64,000 bases of DNA from Apophysomyces variabilis (taxonomy: Eukaryota > Mucoromycota > Mucoromycetes > Mucorales > Mucoraceae): positions 124,001 to 188,000 of the forward strand of contig MZZL01000025.1 in the NCBI GenBank assembly GCA_002749535.1. Direction: 5' to 3'. The first letter of the stretch is position 1, and every line of letters begins with the position of its first letter. The translations under genes and the position numbers were made by a program. The notes below the pieces were generated by a model. It was not told the origin of the DNA, ran no database searches, and saw only the letters and a list, made by a program, of their open reading frames with translations. Positions 10,371 to 23,076 of the stretch are shown here, one piece after another.

Positions 10371-12900
10371 GAGAGTGAGCAAAGTTCTGATGATGCAATG
10401 ATGTATCTTGCCTTGAATTCTGCCGTGATTCTTGTTTTGAGGACAAGCTTTGTATCGCTTGTTTGGACTCCCTTCTTCAGAGCAGTCTTTGCAAGTCACT
10501 GAAGAAATTGACCGTTTTATAATACCTGTTCTGAAACACAACTTCCGAATTACAAACCAGGTTTTCTTCTCTCTGCCTCTTGTGCGTGTTCAGCTAGTTT
10601 TACGGTTTTCTTATGGAAGATCAAAATCATAGCCTCGTCAAAGTAGACGCCAACACTTGTAAGAAGGTGCTTGTGTTATTTCGATATAGTCATAGGGCAT
10701 TGAAAAAAAAGAAACAAGAAGAGGTGAACAGGGTAACAGAAAGAGGGAGGAAGACAACACACGTAAAGAACCGATCAATAAGCGGTAGTTGAAACCGGAA
10801 TGGCGCGACAACACGTTTTTAATGCAAAACCATTGTTGTCTTTTTGCGTCTAGCACAAAATCATATTATATCTTTATCCACTCATACTATGGGAAAAGAG
10901 ATCATGAGGAAGTCTTAGAACGGGCAACCCTGAGGAAACCCTTTAATAAGCTTAAGCTCCTTTTCACCTTTCTTCTGGCTGTGTGCCAACCAGGTTTTGC
11001 ATTCGACAACATTTTGTTCCGCACCCAGTTCCTACGTACCTAGTAATCTGGACCCTACACGTTAGCCAAACTTCATCCCTTGTGCAAATAATAAGAGTGT
11101 ATCCAAATAAAACAACACAAAAGCGACAAAGCTAAAGAAAGAGAGAAAGAAGATGTGGTATGCACTCCCTATTGCCGACAGCACTTGTCTAGACCATAAA
11201 AGTGACCATACAAAGAGAACAGTTTGATTGATTTGTCGGTCACTGTCAACAAGTTCCATTTGCTTGCTTTAGGAGCATGTGCCAGTGTATATGCAATAAG
11301 AACGAATCGGACTAGACCTTGATCAAGCATGACGTGCCACTGTGACCTCTTCCTTTTGGCAAAGGGGTTCTGATACTATACTTTATGGACTTTACTGCTA
11401 CAGTATGATATCTAGCGTTCTTTTATATAGCATAAAACAATCAAAAACTCTGTTAATATGCGCTCTGGATCCTCCTACATATATAAAACAGGATCATATG
11501 AAATGGACTGTAAATATTTCATTTCTCTACTTGACTTTTACTTCGTCCTTTTATGAAATTACTGGCATGGTCAGCGTTTTTATATATGAAGTGATTCATC
11601 TGATTTTTTCAACATAACAGGCAGCAATGAACGACATATCGCGTAATTGAGAAAGCTAATACGGTGGCATAATTAATAGGTCCGTAGTTATCTTGTTTGT
11701 AAGATGATCCACAGGACATTGAGAACCGTGGCTTCATTTAAGCAGTATCTAATCTTCCTCGTATGTATTAATACTCGGTAATTCAAACTATTTACGTTGA
11801 CAATTATCAGGCTTTTTTTTTATGTACTCTAAATGATATGTTTAATGAAGTTTAACCTTTACTAATTGTCCTTTACTAGTGTCCTTCCATACATCACACA
11901 GGTATCTGGCGTTTTGCATGAAATAAACAGAATTAGCTACAGTATTTTTGCTGATGTTTTCCCATATCTCAACTATTTTAGGAATTGGGTCGTTTAGAAT
12001 AATCTTATAATTAGTAGAATAGTTATCTATGTCATTGTGATGTAGTTGCACTTGCCTCTGAACAGGAACTCGCTTTCGATTCAACGTCTCTTATTGCGAA
12101 TTTTCATAGTTTGATTAGATGATTCTTCAAAATTGACTCTCCGATACTTCCAAAAACTTTTGAGGGATCTTTCTTCATCAAGTCAGTCAGACGAGCTTAC
12201 TTGGAATATTACAATAGCTTCCATGAACGATGTTATTTCTTTTTCCTCAATGTGATATACACATCTTACTGCACAGCCATGCCATGCACTTACGGATCAG
12301 AAATGTCCGGCGCCTTACAGAGCTGTACGGGAGTGGGAAATGTGACATTTGAGCGATGCTGCTTTTACAGATTCGGTGTGGTGCGCCGGTTGCTAGTAAT
12401 GCTGTGGACGATATCGAACAAGGAAAGTATTTTCTTCGTTTTCTTTTTAAAGCTTGCTTTCTTTTACTAACTTTTTTCCTTCGTAGCTCGCGCAATTGTT
12501 GGCTTATCATTCCAGACCGTCGAGTTTGGGCCAAGTTTTCGGTCCTACATATTCTGGAGCGATGGGTTCACTTACTAAATTTTGGATTAACATCGGAACA
12601 CTTCGGGATCCTAAAGACGAAATCTTGGTTATTGATCCAAAAGATTAGAGTCTTTTATCAAGCCTATTATTAATTCTTTCTGCTTTTCACCGTCCAGCGC
12701 TTTCATGCAGCAATCTCGTGGCTCTAATTTCTTTTTAATAGTTATGGGACAAGCTGTTTGTTTGGAACAGAACACCTGCAATAATGTCATTCAATCTCTA
12801 CTATGACAGTTGCAGCATGCTAATTCTCTTGTGACATTGCTGTTTGCAATTAGCTTCAGAGTCCATTCAAAACCAATGAGCTGCACTGCAGTTCAAAGGA
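10371..12900. other. Gene-poor spacer
   Basis: No gene can be supported in this 2.5-kb stretch. A minus-strand frame at 11842-12084 (80 codons, no ATG, KIVEIWENISKNT) and a plus-strand stretch near 12488-12645 (KFWINIGTLRDPKDEIL, after a possible intron ending at 12487) are protein-like but unrecognised. Both could be decayed transposon or gene exons. Confidence 0.3.
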
Positions 12901-14126
12901 CGTTTTACCCTGGGTAAAATCTGGGTAAAACGTCAAATATTACCCACATTTTACCCACCTTCTATACCTTTATTAATTGGGTAAAACAGTATGTGTCAGA
13001 CGTAATTACATTAATGCTATTGGACTAAGTTGTATGCATTTAACAATTAACATTAGTATTCTATTCGACAAGTTCTTTTCTTTAAGCCCTTTTATTGGGT
13101 TAACTTGCTTGCAACGATACATTCTATTGGAGCTAATGATTCTTATCTAGTCTTTCCGATTTGATGCTCTTTTCGTTGCATGCATTATTTTAGCCAATAA
13201 AATACAATCTTTATTATGTACAAGGACACTTCTTTAGCCTTACATATAGAGAAAACATCTTTATTTTATTGAAGATATATAATATAACGTACTAACAGGT
13301 AGCTAGCTTTACTATTGGACCTATATAATCTTACCTAATTACTGAAGGCTAAAAAAGCATGGTTTTTAAAATCGATAGTTAATAAAACGTACTAAAAGCT
13401 AACATGTTAACATACCTAAGAGCGCATAGCAATAACGAATGGCAGCATTACGTATAGGCCTACAAAAGGTTATCTTGATGACTAATTAAGTTACAACATA
13501 AAAAAATATCTGTACCATTAAAACGTGTGTCATGTTTCTCTGTTTCCATTTCTTTAAAGAAAGGAAAAGCTACTATATGCGACAAATAAAAAGTCAAGAT
13601 TAGTTACATTTAGGTCAGTCAATCAAAATACCTTAGTTAAACGTAAGAAGCAAGCTTTCCTATAACGTTGCAATTATATTGGCTATCAAAAGAAAAAAAA
13701 AGAATGAGGTGCTGTCAAATGAAGATAAAAGCTTACCAGTAAAGAACACGCTTTCAGGTCAAGGTTGTATATCATTAAGATGATATATCATCAACATTGT
13801 GAAAGTGAGTTTACCGATGAAGAAGTACTGAAACACCATGGAGTGAAAAAAGCATAGGAAAAAGTTTGTGAAAGAAAAGAATCAGTAAAAGGAAAACGCG
13901 AATAACCCCATAAAAAAGAAAAAAAATATGTTAAAAGCGCGTGATATAAATATTTGTGCATTTCCTGGGAATCGTGCATACACTGTCATGCTGCTTATAT
14001 TTTACATTTGCTAGTTTTTTTTCTCTTCCGGGGAAGGAGAGACTGAACAACACTGAAGATTTCTCCCCCCATGGGAAAGTGGGTAAAATCTCATGTATTA
14101 CCCAGGGGTAAAATGTGGGTAAAACG
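12901..14126. mobile_element. Non-autonomous repeat with CGTTTTACCC / GGGTAAAACG ends (copy 1)
   Basis: The unit starts CGTTTTACCC and ends GGGTAAAACG, a perfect 10-bp terminal inverted repeat, with several more TTTTACCC/GGGTAAAA words just inside each end. The left end can fold into a hairpin (TTTTACCCTGGGTAAAA). The interior is AT-rich and non-coding. An inverted, end-truncated copy lies at about 29715-30760. Two copies, inverted ends and no coding sequence suggest a non-autonomous DNA element. I see no clear target-site duplication. Confidence 0.6.
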
Positions 14127-15739
14127 CCTAACTATACCGCTGTGATAGTTGGATATGTTGCTAAAGGATAATGTACTTTATCACTGATAGTTAGTGAATT
14201 CCTTGAATAGATCTGAGCACAACTTCCAGCGCCAAAACATATTATTGTTTTCATTCAGTTCAGTATTAACAAAGGAATATCTTGTGTAGTGGAAGTCCAT
14301 GCGTCTCCGTTAACGGTACGCATAAAAAGCAATTCGTTTTGTTTGTGCTATTGTGAAAGGTAACAAAGTATTGATTCTGAAGTTTCTTTCTCTGACCTGG
14401 ATGGAAAAGGGAAATGGTGTAGAAGTTGAACAAATCGGCTGCGCAGCGCCATTCGTTTGGTTTCAACAAATGCAGATATTTTTCTCACAAGCACGGATTG
14501 TCTCGTCTATTCTATCCTAATAGTTCATATGTTGCTCTAAGGACAAATTCTAATTCCTTGTCATCTTATTATTGCAAATAAAACATATTCTAGGCCTTCT
14601 ATATACGCCCGTTGGCTAAGCTACTAAGCCGAAGAGTACATGCATTGGCAAGTTAAAGTTCACAAGTCTTTTCAGGAATTCTGTTCATGATAACATTGCC
14701 TTCTCATCTAATACACATGATGTAGTCCTCATTTGTATTACAGTGGTAAAACTCATAGAAAAACCTGATATTTAGTTCTTACCTTAGTTAGCGAGCAGAT
14801 TGTTTTCCAAGTCGTTTGGTGTCACTAGCCATAAGCATTGTAATGAATACATGTATTACGGTCTGTGGAACTCAATTGCTTAAACTTGCTTTATCCAAAA
14901 TTGGCTGAATGTATTTTTTCACCGCACTGCGCCCAGGCTCTCTTGTTACACCGTGTCATGCCCAAGAACAAGGTTGCAAAGTGACCGTTCCATTTCCCGC
15001 AGCCGACCAACTGCTGCTTACATTCTATTGTAATAACAAATGCAAGGTAGCAAAAACCAAGTCGACCTAATTCAACGTATTATTGTACAGCAAAAATGCC
15101 CTGTACCAACCATACCTGGGCAGTTGTTACTCTCTTATAAGGATGGGAAGTATAGTTATGAAGCAAGCTGCTTTACGGGTTCTGATTGTCTGATACAACT
15201 GCGCGGAGACGCAGCAATCGACATTCGATGCAGATATCATCTTATACTCTAATAAGACTTATAGAATTCAAAGTGTCTGAAGGTACTATTAACTTGAATG
15301 ATCTAAAGCAGTATCGATATAGTATCTGTGAATCTAGTTTTAAAGCAAAAATGCCTAGTCAGGTGCTCCCGGAGCGTACTATAAGTCGACCCGCATTATG
15401 TGTTACCAGGCTCGTGTTAGCGGGTTGATAAACAGGACATATTAGTCTCATGGCCTCTGGTCTATACAAACAGAATGTAAGTATTATAGTTACACTTAAT
15501 TCGATGGCTGGGAATTGTTCGGACGCATAAACAATCGAACAGTGCAGACTAAATCGTTGGTTTCTTCTTTATCCCGCTTTGCATCTTAGTAACGGCTTGG
15601 CGATTTAACCATACACTATCCTGTCACTGTCTTACTGAACGCTTATTGAGCCGGCAAGCAGCAAGCTAACTTTAGTGAACACTGAGATCAACGGAAAAGA
15701 ATTCGTCTCAAGGAAGGATAATTCCGTATAAATCTTGAC
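14127..15739. other. Upstream region of coiled-coil gene A1; left arm of a segmental duplication
   Basis: From about 14600 this sequence is related to about 34150 onward. Shared patterns include GTTGGCTAAGCTACTAAGCC against GTCGGCTCGGCTGCTAAGCC, and TGTTACACCGTGTCAT against TGTTACACTGTGTCAT. No gene is supported. Protein-like scraps exist on the minus strand at 14.27-14.47 kb, but I recognise nothing in them. Confidence 0.45.
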
Positions 15740-16693
15740 ATGTCTGACCAGAACAATTTAAAACAAGCCGCTTTACAGAGAGGAAATGATGTTTCAGGGA
15801 AATCGCTCGTCAGAACACGTGACAAAACTGCAGAGCAGGCAATCGTCAAGGCAATCGAAGGACAGGCAACGCCAGAACAAAAAAAATATGCGCTCGTGCT
15901 CCTTATGAATATGCTTAATAGCAGTACCAAACACGAAGTGCGCCTAGGGGATTTGGAAGAAAGGCTTGAACAGGCCGATCAGCAAATCAAGGAAAGCGAG
16001 GGAAAAATCAGGTTCCTTGAAAATCTTAAGCAGGAGGCTGAGCGTGTAATTTACAATTTGCAAGAGCGAATCCGAGCGAGCGAAGCTATCATAGAGCAGC
16101 TTCAAGACAACCAAAGGAAAGAGATTGCCGACCACAAGGAAACCATAAACAAATTACAACAAAGGCTTCAACATACTCTAGAAGAGGTTGAAAATCTTCA
16201 AAAGAAATATTGCAGAGAAGAGAACCAACATCAAGTAAAAGAAAAACAGTTCCAAGAACAAATTGAACAAAATTATCAAAGGATTACAGAACTCGAGATG
16301 CAACAGATAAAAGAAGCAGACATACAATTGGAAAGAGAAAATCGGTTGCTGCAAGATCTGCGTAAAAATCAAGAATTCATTCAAGAGCTTCAAAGGCAGC
16401 AGAAAGAAAAACAAGTCGAGTATCAAGACATGGTTAATGAGCTATGGAAAATGCAGCAAAATTGTAGACAGCTTGAGGAGCTTCAGAGGAACCGAAAAAG
16501 AGACGATCAAGGAACGCAGAGACAGTCGCCTGATGATCTGCCTCTTTTGAATGAGTTTACTTCTTACCAGCGCTCAAACAAAGCGATATCGTCGAAATCA
16601 CTAGTTACATTTTTCAAAAAGACTCTGCCTGTAATTCCATATCTAGTTTCGGTCTTCTTAGGATACTTGCTTGGCAGTTACAGACAGCCATAA
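15740..16693 (+). CDS. Coiled-coil family member A1, C-terminal membrane segment
   Basis: Intact single-exon frame of 317 residues from an ATG at 15740. Residues 1-30 are polar. Residues 31-60 form a helical header (TAEQAIVKAIEGQATPEQKK, then YALVLLMNML). HEVRLGDLEERLEQ begins at residue 65, and a long Glu/Lys/Gln-rich coiled coil runs to about residue 250. The final segment PVIPYLVSVFLGYLLGSY (about 295-312) can span a membrane and leaves only a four-residue tail, so a tail-anchored topology is possible. It is closest to the gene at 35102, with the header and motif at the same residue numbers. No known family is recognised. I infer an oligomeric, membrane-attached protein; the function is unknown. 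Confidence 0.75.
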   Translation: MSDQNNLKQAALQRGNDVSGKSLVRTRDKTAEQAIVKAIEGQATPEQKKYALVLLMNMLNSSTKHEVRLGDLEERLEQADQQIKESEGKIRFLENLKQEAERVIYNLQERIRASEAIIEQLQDNQRKEIADHKETINKLQQRLQHTLEEVENLQKKYCREENQHQVKEKQFQEQIEQNYQRITELEMQQIKEADIQLERENRLLQDLRKNQEFIQELQRQQKEKQVEYQDMVNELWKMQQNCRQLEELQRNRKRDDQGTQRQSPDDLPLLNEFTSYQRSNKAISSKSLVTFFKKTLPVIPYLVSVFLGYLLGSYRQP

Positions 16694-18228
16694 ATAAACA
16701 ACAAAGTATATCATTTCATTCGAAGCGTCACTATTTTGCGAAACTTAGCTAAGCATTTTGTCTAATTCATTCCTTTTGGCGAGAGATGCTTGGCCCAAGT
16801 GAGCAATGATCACTTACCGTAACATTACAGCAGCGGAAAAACCGCATGCCGGTTTAAGTAGTTTACCTGGAAATGACATAACTAATCTGCATGTGAAGGT
16901 ATTGCTATTGATAGAGCTGGTTAGTGGTATTATATCTCTTTGGACCTTAATCGCAACGCAATACTTCGGCGGGTAAGAATAGTATTGTCTACTCATATCT
17001 TTATCTACAGGATGGTACTTTTCTCGGAATTTCTGCCCTTGATCATTAACCAAACTCAACGACATGAAGTAAGATAGCGGATCAGTCATGATTAGACCAA
17101 AACATAAAATGTATCTAACGCCGTGCTTCTAAGGCAGCTTTCGATCAGAAACAAGGGCGTACCTTACTCGCGTGTCACTGGTTGCCTTTGGATAAGGAAA
17201 GTAGAAAAAGGAAATTTGCGTCTTAATCAATGGCAGCATTTGTTGTGGTACGTATCTTCGAGCGAATATTTTAACAGACGTCGCAGGCTTGAAGTCTGTT
17301 GTTGTGATACAGATAAATAGTTAACATTATTGAAAAATAGCACGTACATGATTGTATAGATATGTCAATTACGGGCTCCACATTGTTTACGGAATCAAGT
17401 TTCGTATACATGTCATTATCAATCATGTGGTGCTTCGCGACCGAGACCTGAAAGTCCAAAATGCTAAGTGAAGTCTAAACAGGGAAAAATAATAAACACG
17501 AAGTCATTTCTACATTCAACTTACGGATGGTTTGGGTACGTGGTACAATTTGAGGTCGTAGTTAGTACACATCTGAATAAGGTCGCTTACTGTATTGTTT
17601 CGGAATATTTATGTAACAAAAACTTTGTATACATCGTAAAGACTAAGAAATTCTCATAACTTTATCACCACATGAGGCTATTTTTGCGCATCATGTCCAA
17701 GCCTTGTCCGACAAACGAAGCGAAACTTTCGGCGGTAATAGTACTAGCACATCTTTTTTTTTCTTGCTAATATATGATTATCCGTCTTCCATCATGCTTT
17801 TCCCGAAGTTCCATTACGCATGACAGTCAGTATATTGCTTAATTAAGACAAGCCAAGGCGTGCAGCTTAGCCCAAAGTCTAACAACTCATTCGGATCTTC
17901 CCATCAGCTCAGTATTGCTGTATAATTACGTAAAAAATGTATTTGAAGTTTTATGCATAAACATACCGTGGTAATATACATCATTGTTGGCACTGCTACA
18001 GTTGAGAAGTATAAGAAATAATATTGGCTTTAGATGCATAATGACAAAAATACGACAGCGATATTGGCCTCAGACGTAAATAATTGCTTTGACAAAGTTA
18101 CTGATATATAAGTACCCAAAAACAGAAAGCATCTGTTAAACAAGGCGAGCTTGAACCAGCCATATCCATATTCAACCATCAGTGGCAAGGTATATAGATC
18201 CATGTGCAACTATAGCAGCAGTTAATGA
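16694..18228. other. Spacer between coiled-coil genes A1 and A2
   Basis: No gene is supported. The part near 17.52-17.62 kb (TGGTTTGGGTACGTGGTACA and what follows) resembles 36.45-36.54 kb downstream of the paralogue B1, so part of this spacer belongs to the duplicated block. Confidence 0.4.
18104..18112 (+). promoter_or_regulatory. TATA-like element upstream of A2
   Basis: ATATATAAG lies about 120 nt before the ATG at 18229. About 65 nt further on is AACCATCAG, a word also found between the TATA-like element and the start of the paralogue at 39265. A shared core promoter is plausible but untested. Confidence 0.35.
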
Positions 18229-19383
18229 ATGGGCGGATCTTTGTATAGCTTTATCAAACCAGATAGTATGACAGATTTTGACTCAATCGAACATGATATT
18301 GCAGATAGTGTAATTACTGCAAAGGGGCAATCCAACGTGGAGCACCGTTCCGACAGCTCTAGCAAAATGACGGCAAAACAGACCGATTCTGAGAATGGTA
18401 CTGATGTTGCTGGAAATACTCTGTCAGAAGCTGGCAAGGTAACTGTATTACCAGTCATAGCTGATAACAACATCACCGAGCAAGCTATCGCCATGATCAA
18501 CAGAAGAAGTCCGGAGACTGCTGTCATTAGAACACCGCACAATATACCAGTCTTTGATTCGGGGACTCTTCTGGAAGCCTTCTTCGGTCTTGTTGACAGA
18601 ACCGCGGACCATGAGTTTCGCTTGACGAGCGTCGAGGATAGAGTTACAGAAACTGAATCGGGCCAGAGAGGTAACGAAGAAAGAATCAAAGACCTCGAAA
18701 AACTACACGAGCAGGCTCGAGCCAAAGCGGATGAGTTACAAAGAAGATTGCAGAATCAACAACAAACTGTCAATGAACTCAGAGAGGACCATCAGCGGGA
18801 GCTGCATGATTACCAGAGGAAGCTAAACGACATACAGAAACAACTTCAACAAAGGAATGAAACTATTAGAGAGCTAGAGATACAGCGTCAGAGAGAAATA
18901 GATGCGTATCGGGAAAGAGAAAATGCTTTCGAAGAAAGGCTTCGGCTCAATCAAGAGAGAACGATGCAATACGAGATAGAGCAGCAAAGAAGATCCAAAG
19001 AACAAGTGGAAAGGGAAAGGCTGCTTCGACAAGAACTTCAACGTAGTAATGAAAACATCAGAGAACAAATGAGAAATGCAGAAAGTCAACATCAGCAAAG
19101 GTTAGATGCGTTAAGAGACCAAATGCAGAGAGTTGAAGAATCCAGAGAGTCTCTTCAAGATCAATGCGTCAGGGACCGGGAGGAGTACCAGAGAAAAGAA
19201 ACTCTTTTCCGGGAACAGCTTAGGGATCAGCAAGCAACGCTTGAGGGACTTAAGGACAAACTAGAGGCTCAAAAAAAAAAGGCAGAAATATGGGATAAAG
19301 TGCTATTGGCTGTTGCTGATATTGCTAAGGCTGTGGTTCCACCTATAGCTGTAGCTTTTATGCAATATCGTCCCCACCATTAA
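18229..19383 (+). CDS. Coiled-coil family member A2, C-terminal hydrophobic segment
   Basis: Intact single-exon frame of 384 residues. The ATG at 18229 gives the longest form; a second ATG at 18268 (MTDFDSIEHD) is a possible start. The first 80 residues are polar and variable. Then come TEQAIAMI (about 83), LLEAFFGLVDRTADHEFRL with the HEFRL motif at 128-132, and VEDRVTE. Next is about 220 residues of Gln/Glu/Arg-rich coiled coil. The end, about residues 357-378 (LLAVADIAKAVVPPIAVAFM), is hydrophobic and followed by a short basic tail. No known domain is recognised. It sits between A1 and A3 on the same strand and has no obvious partner in the second block. It is inferred to be a membrane-associated coiled-coil protein. 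Confidence 0.75.
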   Translation: MGGSLYSFIKPDSMTDFDSIEHDIADSVITAKGQSNVEHRSDSSSKMTAKQTDSENGTDVAGNTLSEAGKVTVLPVIADNNITEQAIAMINRRSPETAVIRTPHNIPVFDSGTLLEAFFGLVDRTADHEFRLTSVEDRVTETESGQRGNEERIKDLEKLHEQARAKADELQRRLQNQQQTVNELREDHQRELHDYQRKLNDIQKQLQQRNETIRELEIQRQREIDAYRERENAFEERLRLNQERTMQYEIEQQRRSKEQVERERLLRQELQRSNENIREQMRNAESQHQQRLDALRDQMQRVEESRESLQDQCVRDREEYQRKETLFREQLRDQQATLEGLKDKLEAQKKKAEIWDKVLLAVADIAKAVVPPIAVAFMQYRPHH

Positions 19384-20552
19384 TAAATAAACTGATACAA
19401 CAATGAGCTTCATATGAAGGTGATAGCATTACAAGCAGTTGACTGAGAGCACCTGAACCGCAAATGACCTGTGGCTACCTACCTTAAAGAGCCTTTTTTT
19501 TTTGGCTGTGAAATCCCACATATAAGGTCTTGTTAAGTTACAGACCGTTCAGCCATGGGAAAAAGCCAGATCGGCTTAATCTTCTTTGCTGACTATCATT
19601 TAATATATATGATAATCATGAGGTAAAAACAGTGTTTGAACCTATGAGACTGGTGAAGCTCTTCCCATAGGTACTGGTACGAGCAGTGAGCGTGGATCAC
19701 CTTGGAGCAACGAACCGACATATCTAGATAACTTCATGAATATACGGAAGAAATCAATTCACGGTAGAAAAGTAACTTGAGGTAAGCTGGTCTCCGAGTC
19801 AGAATCATGAAGATAGATTACGAGTACTGTAGGTGTCCTCGCTAAAAGCTTGGACGACAAGTAAACACGAAGGCCAGTGCCGCCCACAGGATAACTAGAG
19901 GGGAGTTTAGGATCACAGTTTCCATTTAATTGCTGCAGTATTGAAGATAAATAAAAGTTCTAATGAATCTTCGGCTAGAATTGTTTCTTCTCGTTTTGTT
20001 ATACCACAACATGAATCGCTCGGATTCCAGTCCTAAACGAGTAAAGTTTCTATTGGCGGTAATCCCTGTATGTCTGGTTACGGGATCGCACAGAAAGAAT
20101 GTGCCAGTTTTCTGTACGCCCTTGAGTGTTCGTTCGGATCACTGCGTTCTACTTTGTGTAGGGCAATCAGAAGAATTGGTTCTCTACGATATGGAGTGAG
20201 TCGGTCTGGAAGGATCGGTCGACAACTTGCCAAACTTTGCAATGAAACAAACTATTAATAAAATCATTAACGGAGCCGCTGCCGAGGTGTTTATTGTTGA
20301 TAGCCACTTTCCCTTTATGTGACTGCAGTACAGCACTATTGACCGTTTGGGATATTAAGAATTGTTTGGATGCAAAGACTTATTGTATCAAATAAGAAGA
20401 ATAGCATGAACCCGAACGCCTTCAAAAACTTTTCATTCTTTTGCCTGCAAGTATATCAAACATCGTCTATAGATGAAGAGGCTAATCCGCAGGACATGTC
20501 CTTCTCATGCTATCTACTAGATCAGATAGCGCAGTTCATAAATCTGAAAAAC
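19384..20552. other. Spacer between A2 and A3
   Basis: No supported gene. The frame of A3 stays open upstream to an ATG at 20370, but that extension is not similar to the other family members, so I place it outside the gene. Confidence 0.35.
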
Positions 20553-21203
20553 ATGGGTGATGTACGAAAAGCTGTCAAACTAGGGAACGATAACACGGAA
20601 CAAGTTGATGGAGCAGGCTGTCAGACTACTACAGATAAATTGCTTGTACGCGCATGCATTAGGGAGCCGGAGCAAATGTTCGTTGGCACTTGTGAAGGAT
20701 TGGCAAATCTCTCTCAAATATGGGACGCAGTCCAGCTTGCTGTGCAAATGTGTAACATGAACATTGATCAACAAGCGCGTTTGTCAAACGTCGAGATAAG
20801 GTGTGAGCAAGCTCACCAGGATACCGAAGACAATAAAGACAAAGCTACGCTTCTGGACAACCGGCAAAAGGAGGCACATAACAAGCTTAAAACTTTGCGA
20901 GAAAAATCGCAGAGCCAACGAGAACAACTGACGAGGATTGAAGCGGAAAAAAGCCAAAGTGCAGCTAAACAACAAGAGATACTGTCTAGCTTAAGATCCC
21001 AGCTCGAAACATGTGAAGGCGATATTGAAGAGCTTGAACAGAACAGGCTGAGGCGAGCAAAGTTACAAGAGGAGAAGGAAAAGGAAATTTATAAACGGCT
21101 AAAAGAGAGCACCGATGCTATTGAAAGACTATTAACACAGCAAAAAAGGAAAGCTGAAGAGGGCAAAAGAAGGGAAACTACCCTACAAGGGAAGCTACAG
21201 TAG
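20553..21203 (+). CDS. Coiled-coil family member A3, no membrane segment
   Basis: A frame of 216 residues from the ATG at 20553 (MGDVRKAVKLGND). I prefer this start because VKLGND aligns with LQRGND and LQAGND near the N-termini of A1 and B1; an upstream in-frame ATG at 20370 would add 61 unrelated residues. Features are a cysteine-containing header, LAVQMCNMNIDQQARL with the family motif QQARL at 73-77, then coiled coil to the end. Unlike A1, A2 and A4 it stops without a hydrophobic tail and is predicted soluble. It is closest to the broken gene at 36940-37599 (shared SQREQL/SQREKI and AAKQQE/AAKRQE patterns). It might pair with the membrane-tailed members; that is speculation. Confidence 0.65.
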   Translation: MGDVRKAVKLGNDNTEQVDGAGCQTTTDKLLVRACIREPEQMFVGTCEGLANLSQIWDAVQLAVQMCNMNIDQQARLSNVEIRCEQAHQDTEDNKDKATLLDNRQKEAHNKLKTLREKSQSQREQLTRIEAEKSQSAAKQQEILSSLRSQLETCEGDIEELEQNRLRRAKLQEEKEKEIYKRLKESTDAIERLLTQQKRKAEEGKRRETTLQGKLQ

Positions 21204-23076
21204 GAGGAGAATATCTCGAAGCATATGCAATAAAAGCCAGCAAAGCAAAACGTGCTTATAGCAAGTCAATAAACAATTTCTTCTTGAAATGGTGATACAT
21301 ATGTTAAAGTTGGAACCAGCTAAAATAGTTATCCATATCGTATGCATGTTGAAGCTTTGAAAGCAGAAAAGAAAGACAACCGTTAGTTCTTTTTTGTTGA
21401 ACGATGACTGCTATATGAAGTTAAGGTCATAGGTTTGATGTATTAAATGCGTTGAGAGTTAAAGAATGGAAAGAAACCTGTATAAAGCCAACGAAGGTAT
21501 TGAGTACGTTTGACACGGATATCTTGTTAAGCGCTAGATATGGTTATGCTCCTAGGCTAAGCATCGGGAGTGATGTCGATGCGAGATCTGTCGATACATA
21601 TCGATTATCTCTTGTCTTGCATACAGAAGGGTAATTAAATGCCATCATATTTCTGTTTACGCTTGCGTACAGTATCTTTGTTGATAATATGTTAGACCAA
21701 AAAGTCCTACTTCGTTCTTGCGAATCTCCTACAATAATAATCTCTAAATGCCTGCAAAAAAAACCTATATCAGCAGCAGACTATAAATGGGTCGGGTCAT
21801 CTGGGTTGTGCCTATATGTTGGCTCAGTTTCAAGCCCTAAGTCAGCTCATCTCTCGGTAGCTCTTCAGTGTTCAGTATAGCAAAGCACTAGACTAGGTCG
21901 TGGCGACCGTACAATAGTATGTCTAGCATGCTTGGTGAGACCAAGACATGGCTAGCTGATCCCTATTTAACTACAATGATACTTAATAATGAAGGCAGGT
22001 ATACACCAAAAGTTCTACGTAATTTGAGAGAGAAATCATGATGTCCGGAACCTGATAAACCATTGATAGAATTATACAAGGGTTATACACGTGATAAGTC
22101 ATGATCCTATACATGTAGGCGTGCAATCCCAAGTGCTAACGAGCTAGTGTTCATACCATTCAAACTAGTCTTTTCGATTTAGATTTACGTTATTTCTGCT
22201 GGAGCAGTCGCAATATATAGGAAAATGTTTCTTAGCTCGAGTTTAGGTCAAGAAAAATCCAGAATACAGCATTTCCTCTCCAATACAACATATTCCATTG
22301 CAGCATGCACTTACTGTTTCCATTCCTGGTAGAACAACTGTTATAGTCTAGGTTCCCAACAGGATTAAAGTACAGAGCAATTGTTTTGTGCGATGCGTTG
22401 GCTTTGCATCCATCTGTAACTTTGCCACATTTACCTTTGATCACCTGCTTTCTAATGATGCACGGTATGCGTTCCATTCATGGGCGTGTATATTAAGAGC
22501 TGAGAGGCGCCATAGTATCACTTTAACAAAATGCTAGTTACATTGTCGCACGTGACCATACTGCAGCTGCGTCTCTGTTCAGGTTCTATTTAACGTACAC
22601 TATGAGAGACTTGATTCGTGCATTCTTTAGTATGACTTGTGTCTATAAACAAAGATATGCAAGTTATTAATAGCATGAAACCTTTTCAGAAGTTAGCTGA
22701 TTCATACATCGCGTAATATAGTTAGGCTATTGAAGGCCGGAAATACAATAGAAGAAGCAATCCACGGAAACACCGGTTTCTGCGAAAATCATGCCATTTA
22801 ACAGTGTCAAACATCGAAAATTTTAGTAGAAACAGCGAGAAAATCAAAGATACGCACAGATTCAGTATTTCCGCGAAGTTCCTTCGCACTGTGTAAGTTG
22901 GGTTCCCAAATCTAAGAATACGAGAACATAAGATGTGTTTTGTGCTGTCATATCGGTTGGTATGACGCATATAATATGTAAAGCTCACGGGGATAAAGGC
23001 AATTGGACTTAGCCTACAAGCCTTCCTGCTGCTGTTATTTTGATGCTGACACTTTTCCCAATCCATTGATTGGTAC
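21204..23076. other. Spacer downstream of A3
   Basis: No supported gene. Sequence up to about 21350 shows weak similarity to about 37760 (GTTATCCATATCGTATGCATG against TGGATATCCATACGGATGTG), which may mark the right edge of the segmental duplication. Confidence 0.3.

Noticed and set aside
12901..12960. Telomere-like GGGTAAAA/TTTTACCC words
   Set aside because: They occur as terminal inverted words of a two-copy element, not as a tandem array, and do not match the common fungal TTAGGG repeat.
18222..18725. Long minus-strand open frame over A2
   Set aside because: Antisense shadow of the coiled-coil gene; composition follows from the Glu/Lys-rich sense strand.
20370..20552. N-terminal extension of A3 from an upstream ATG
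   Set aside because: The added 61 residues do not match any family member, while the later ATG aligns with A1 and B1 starts.
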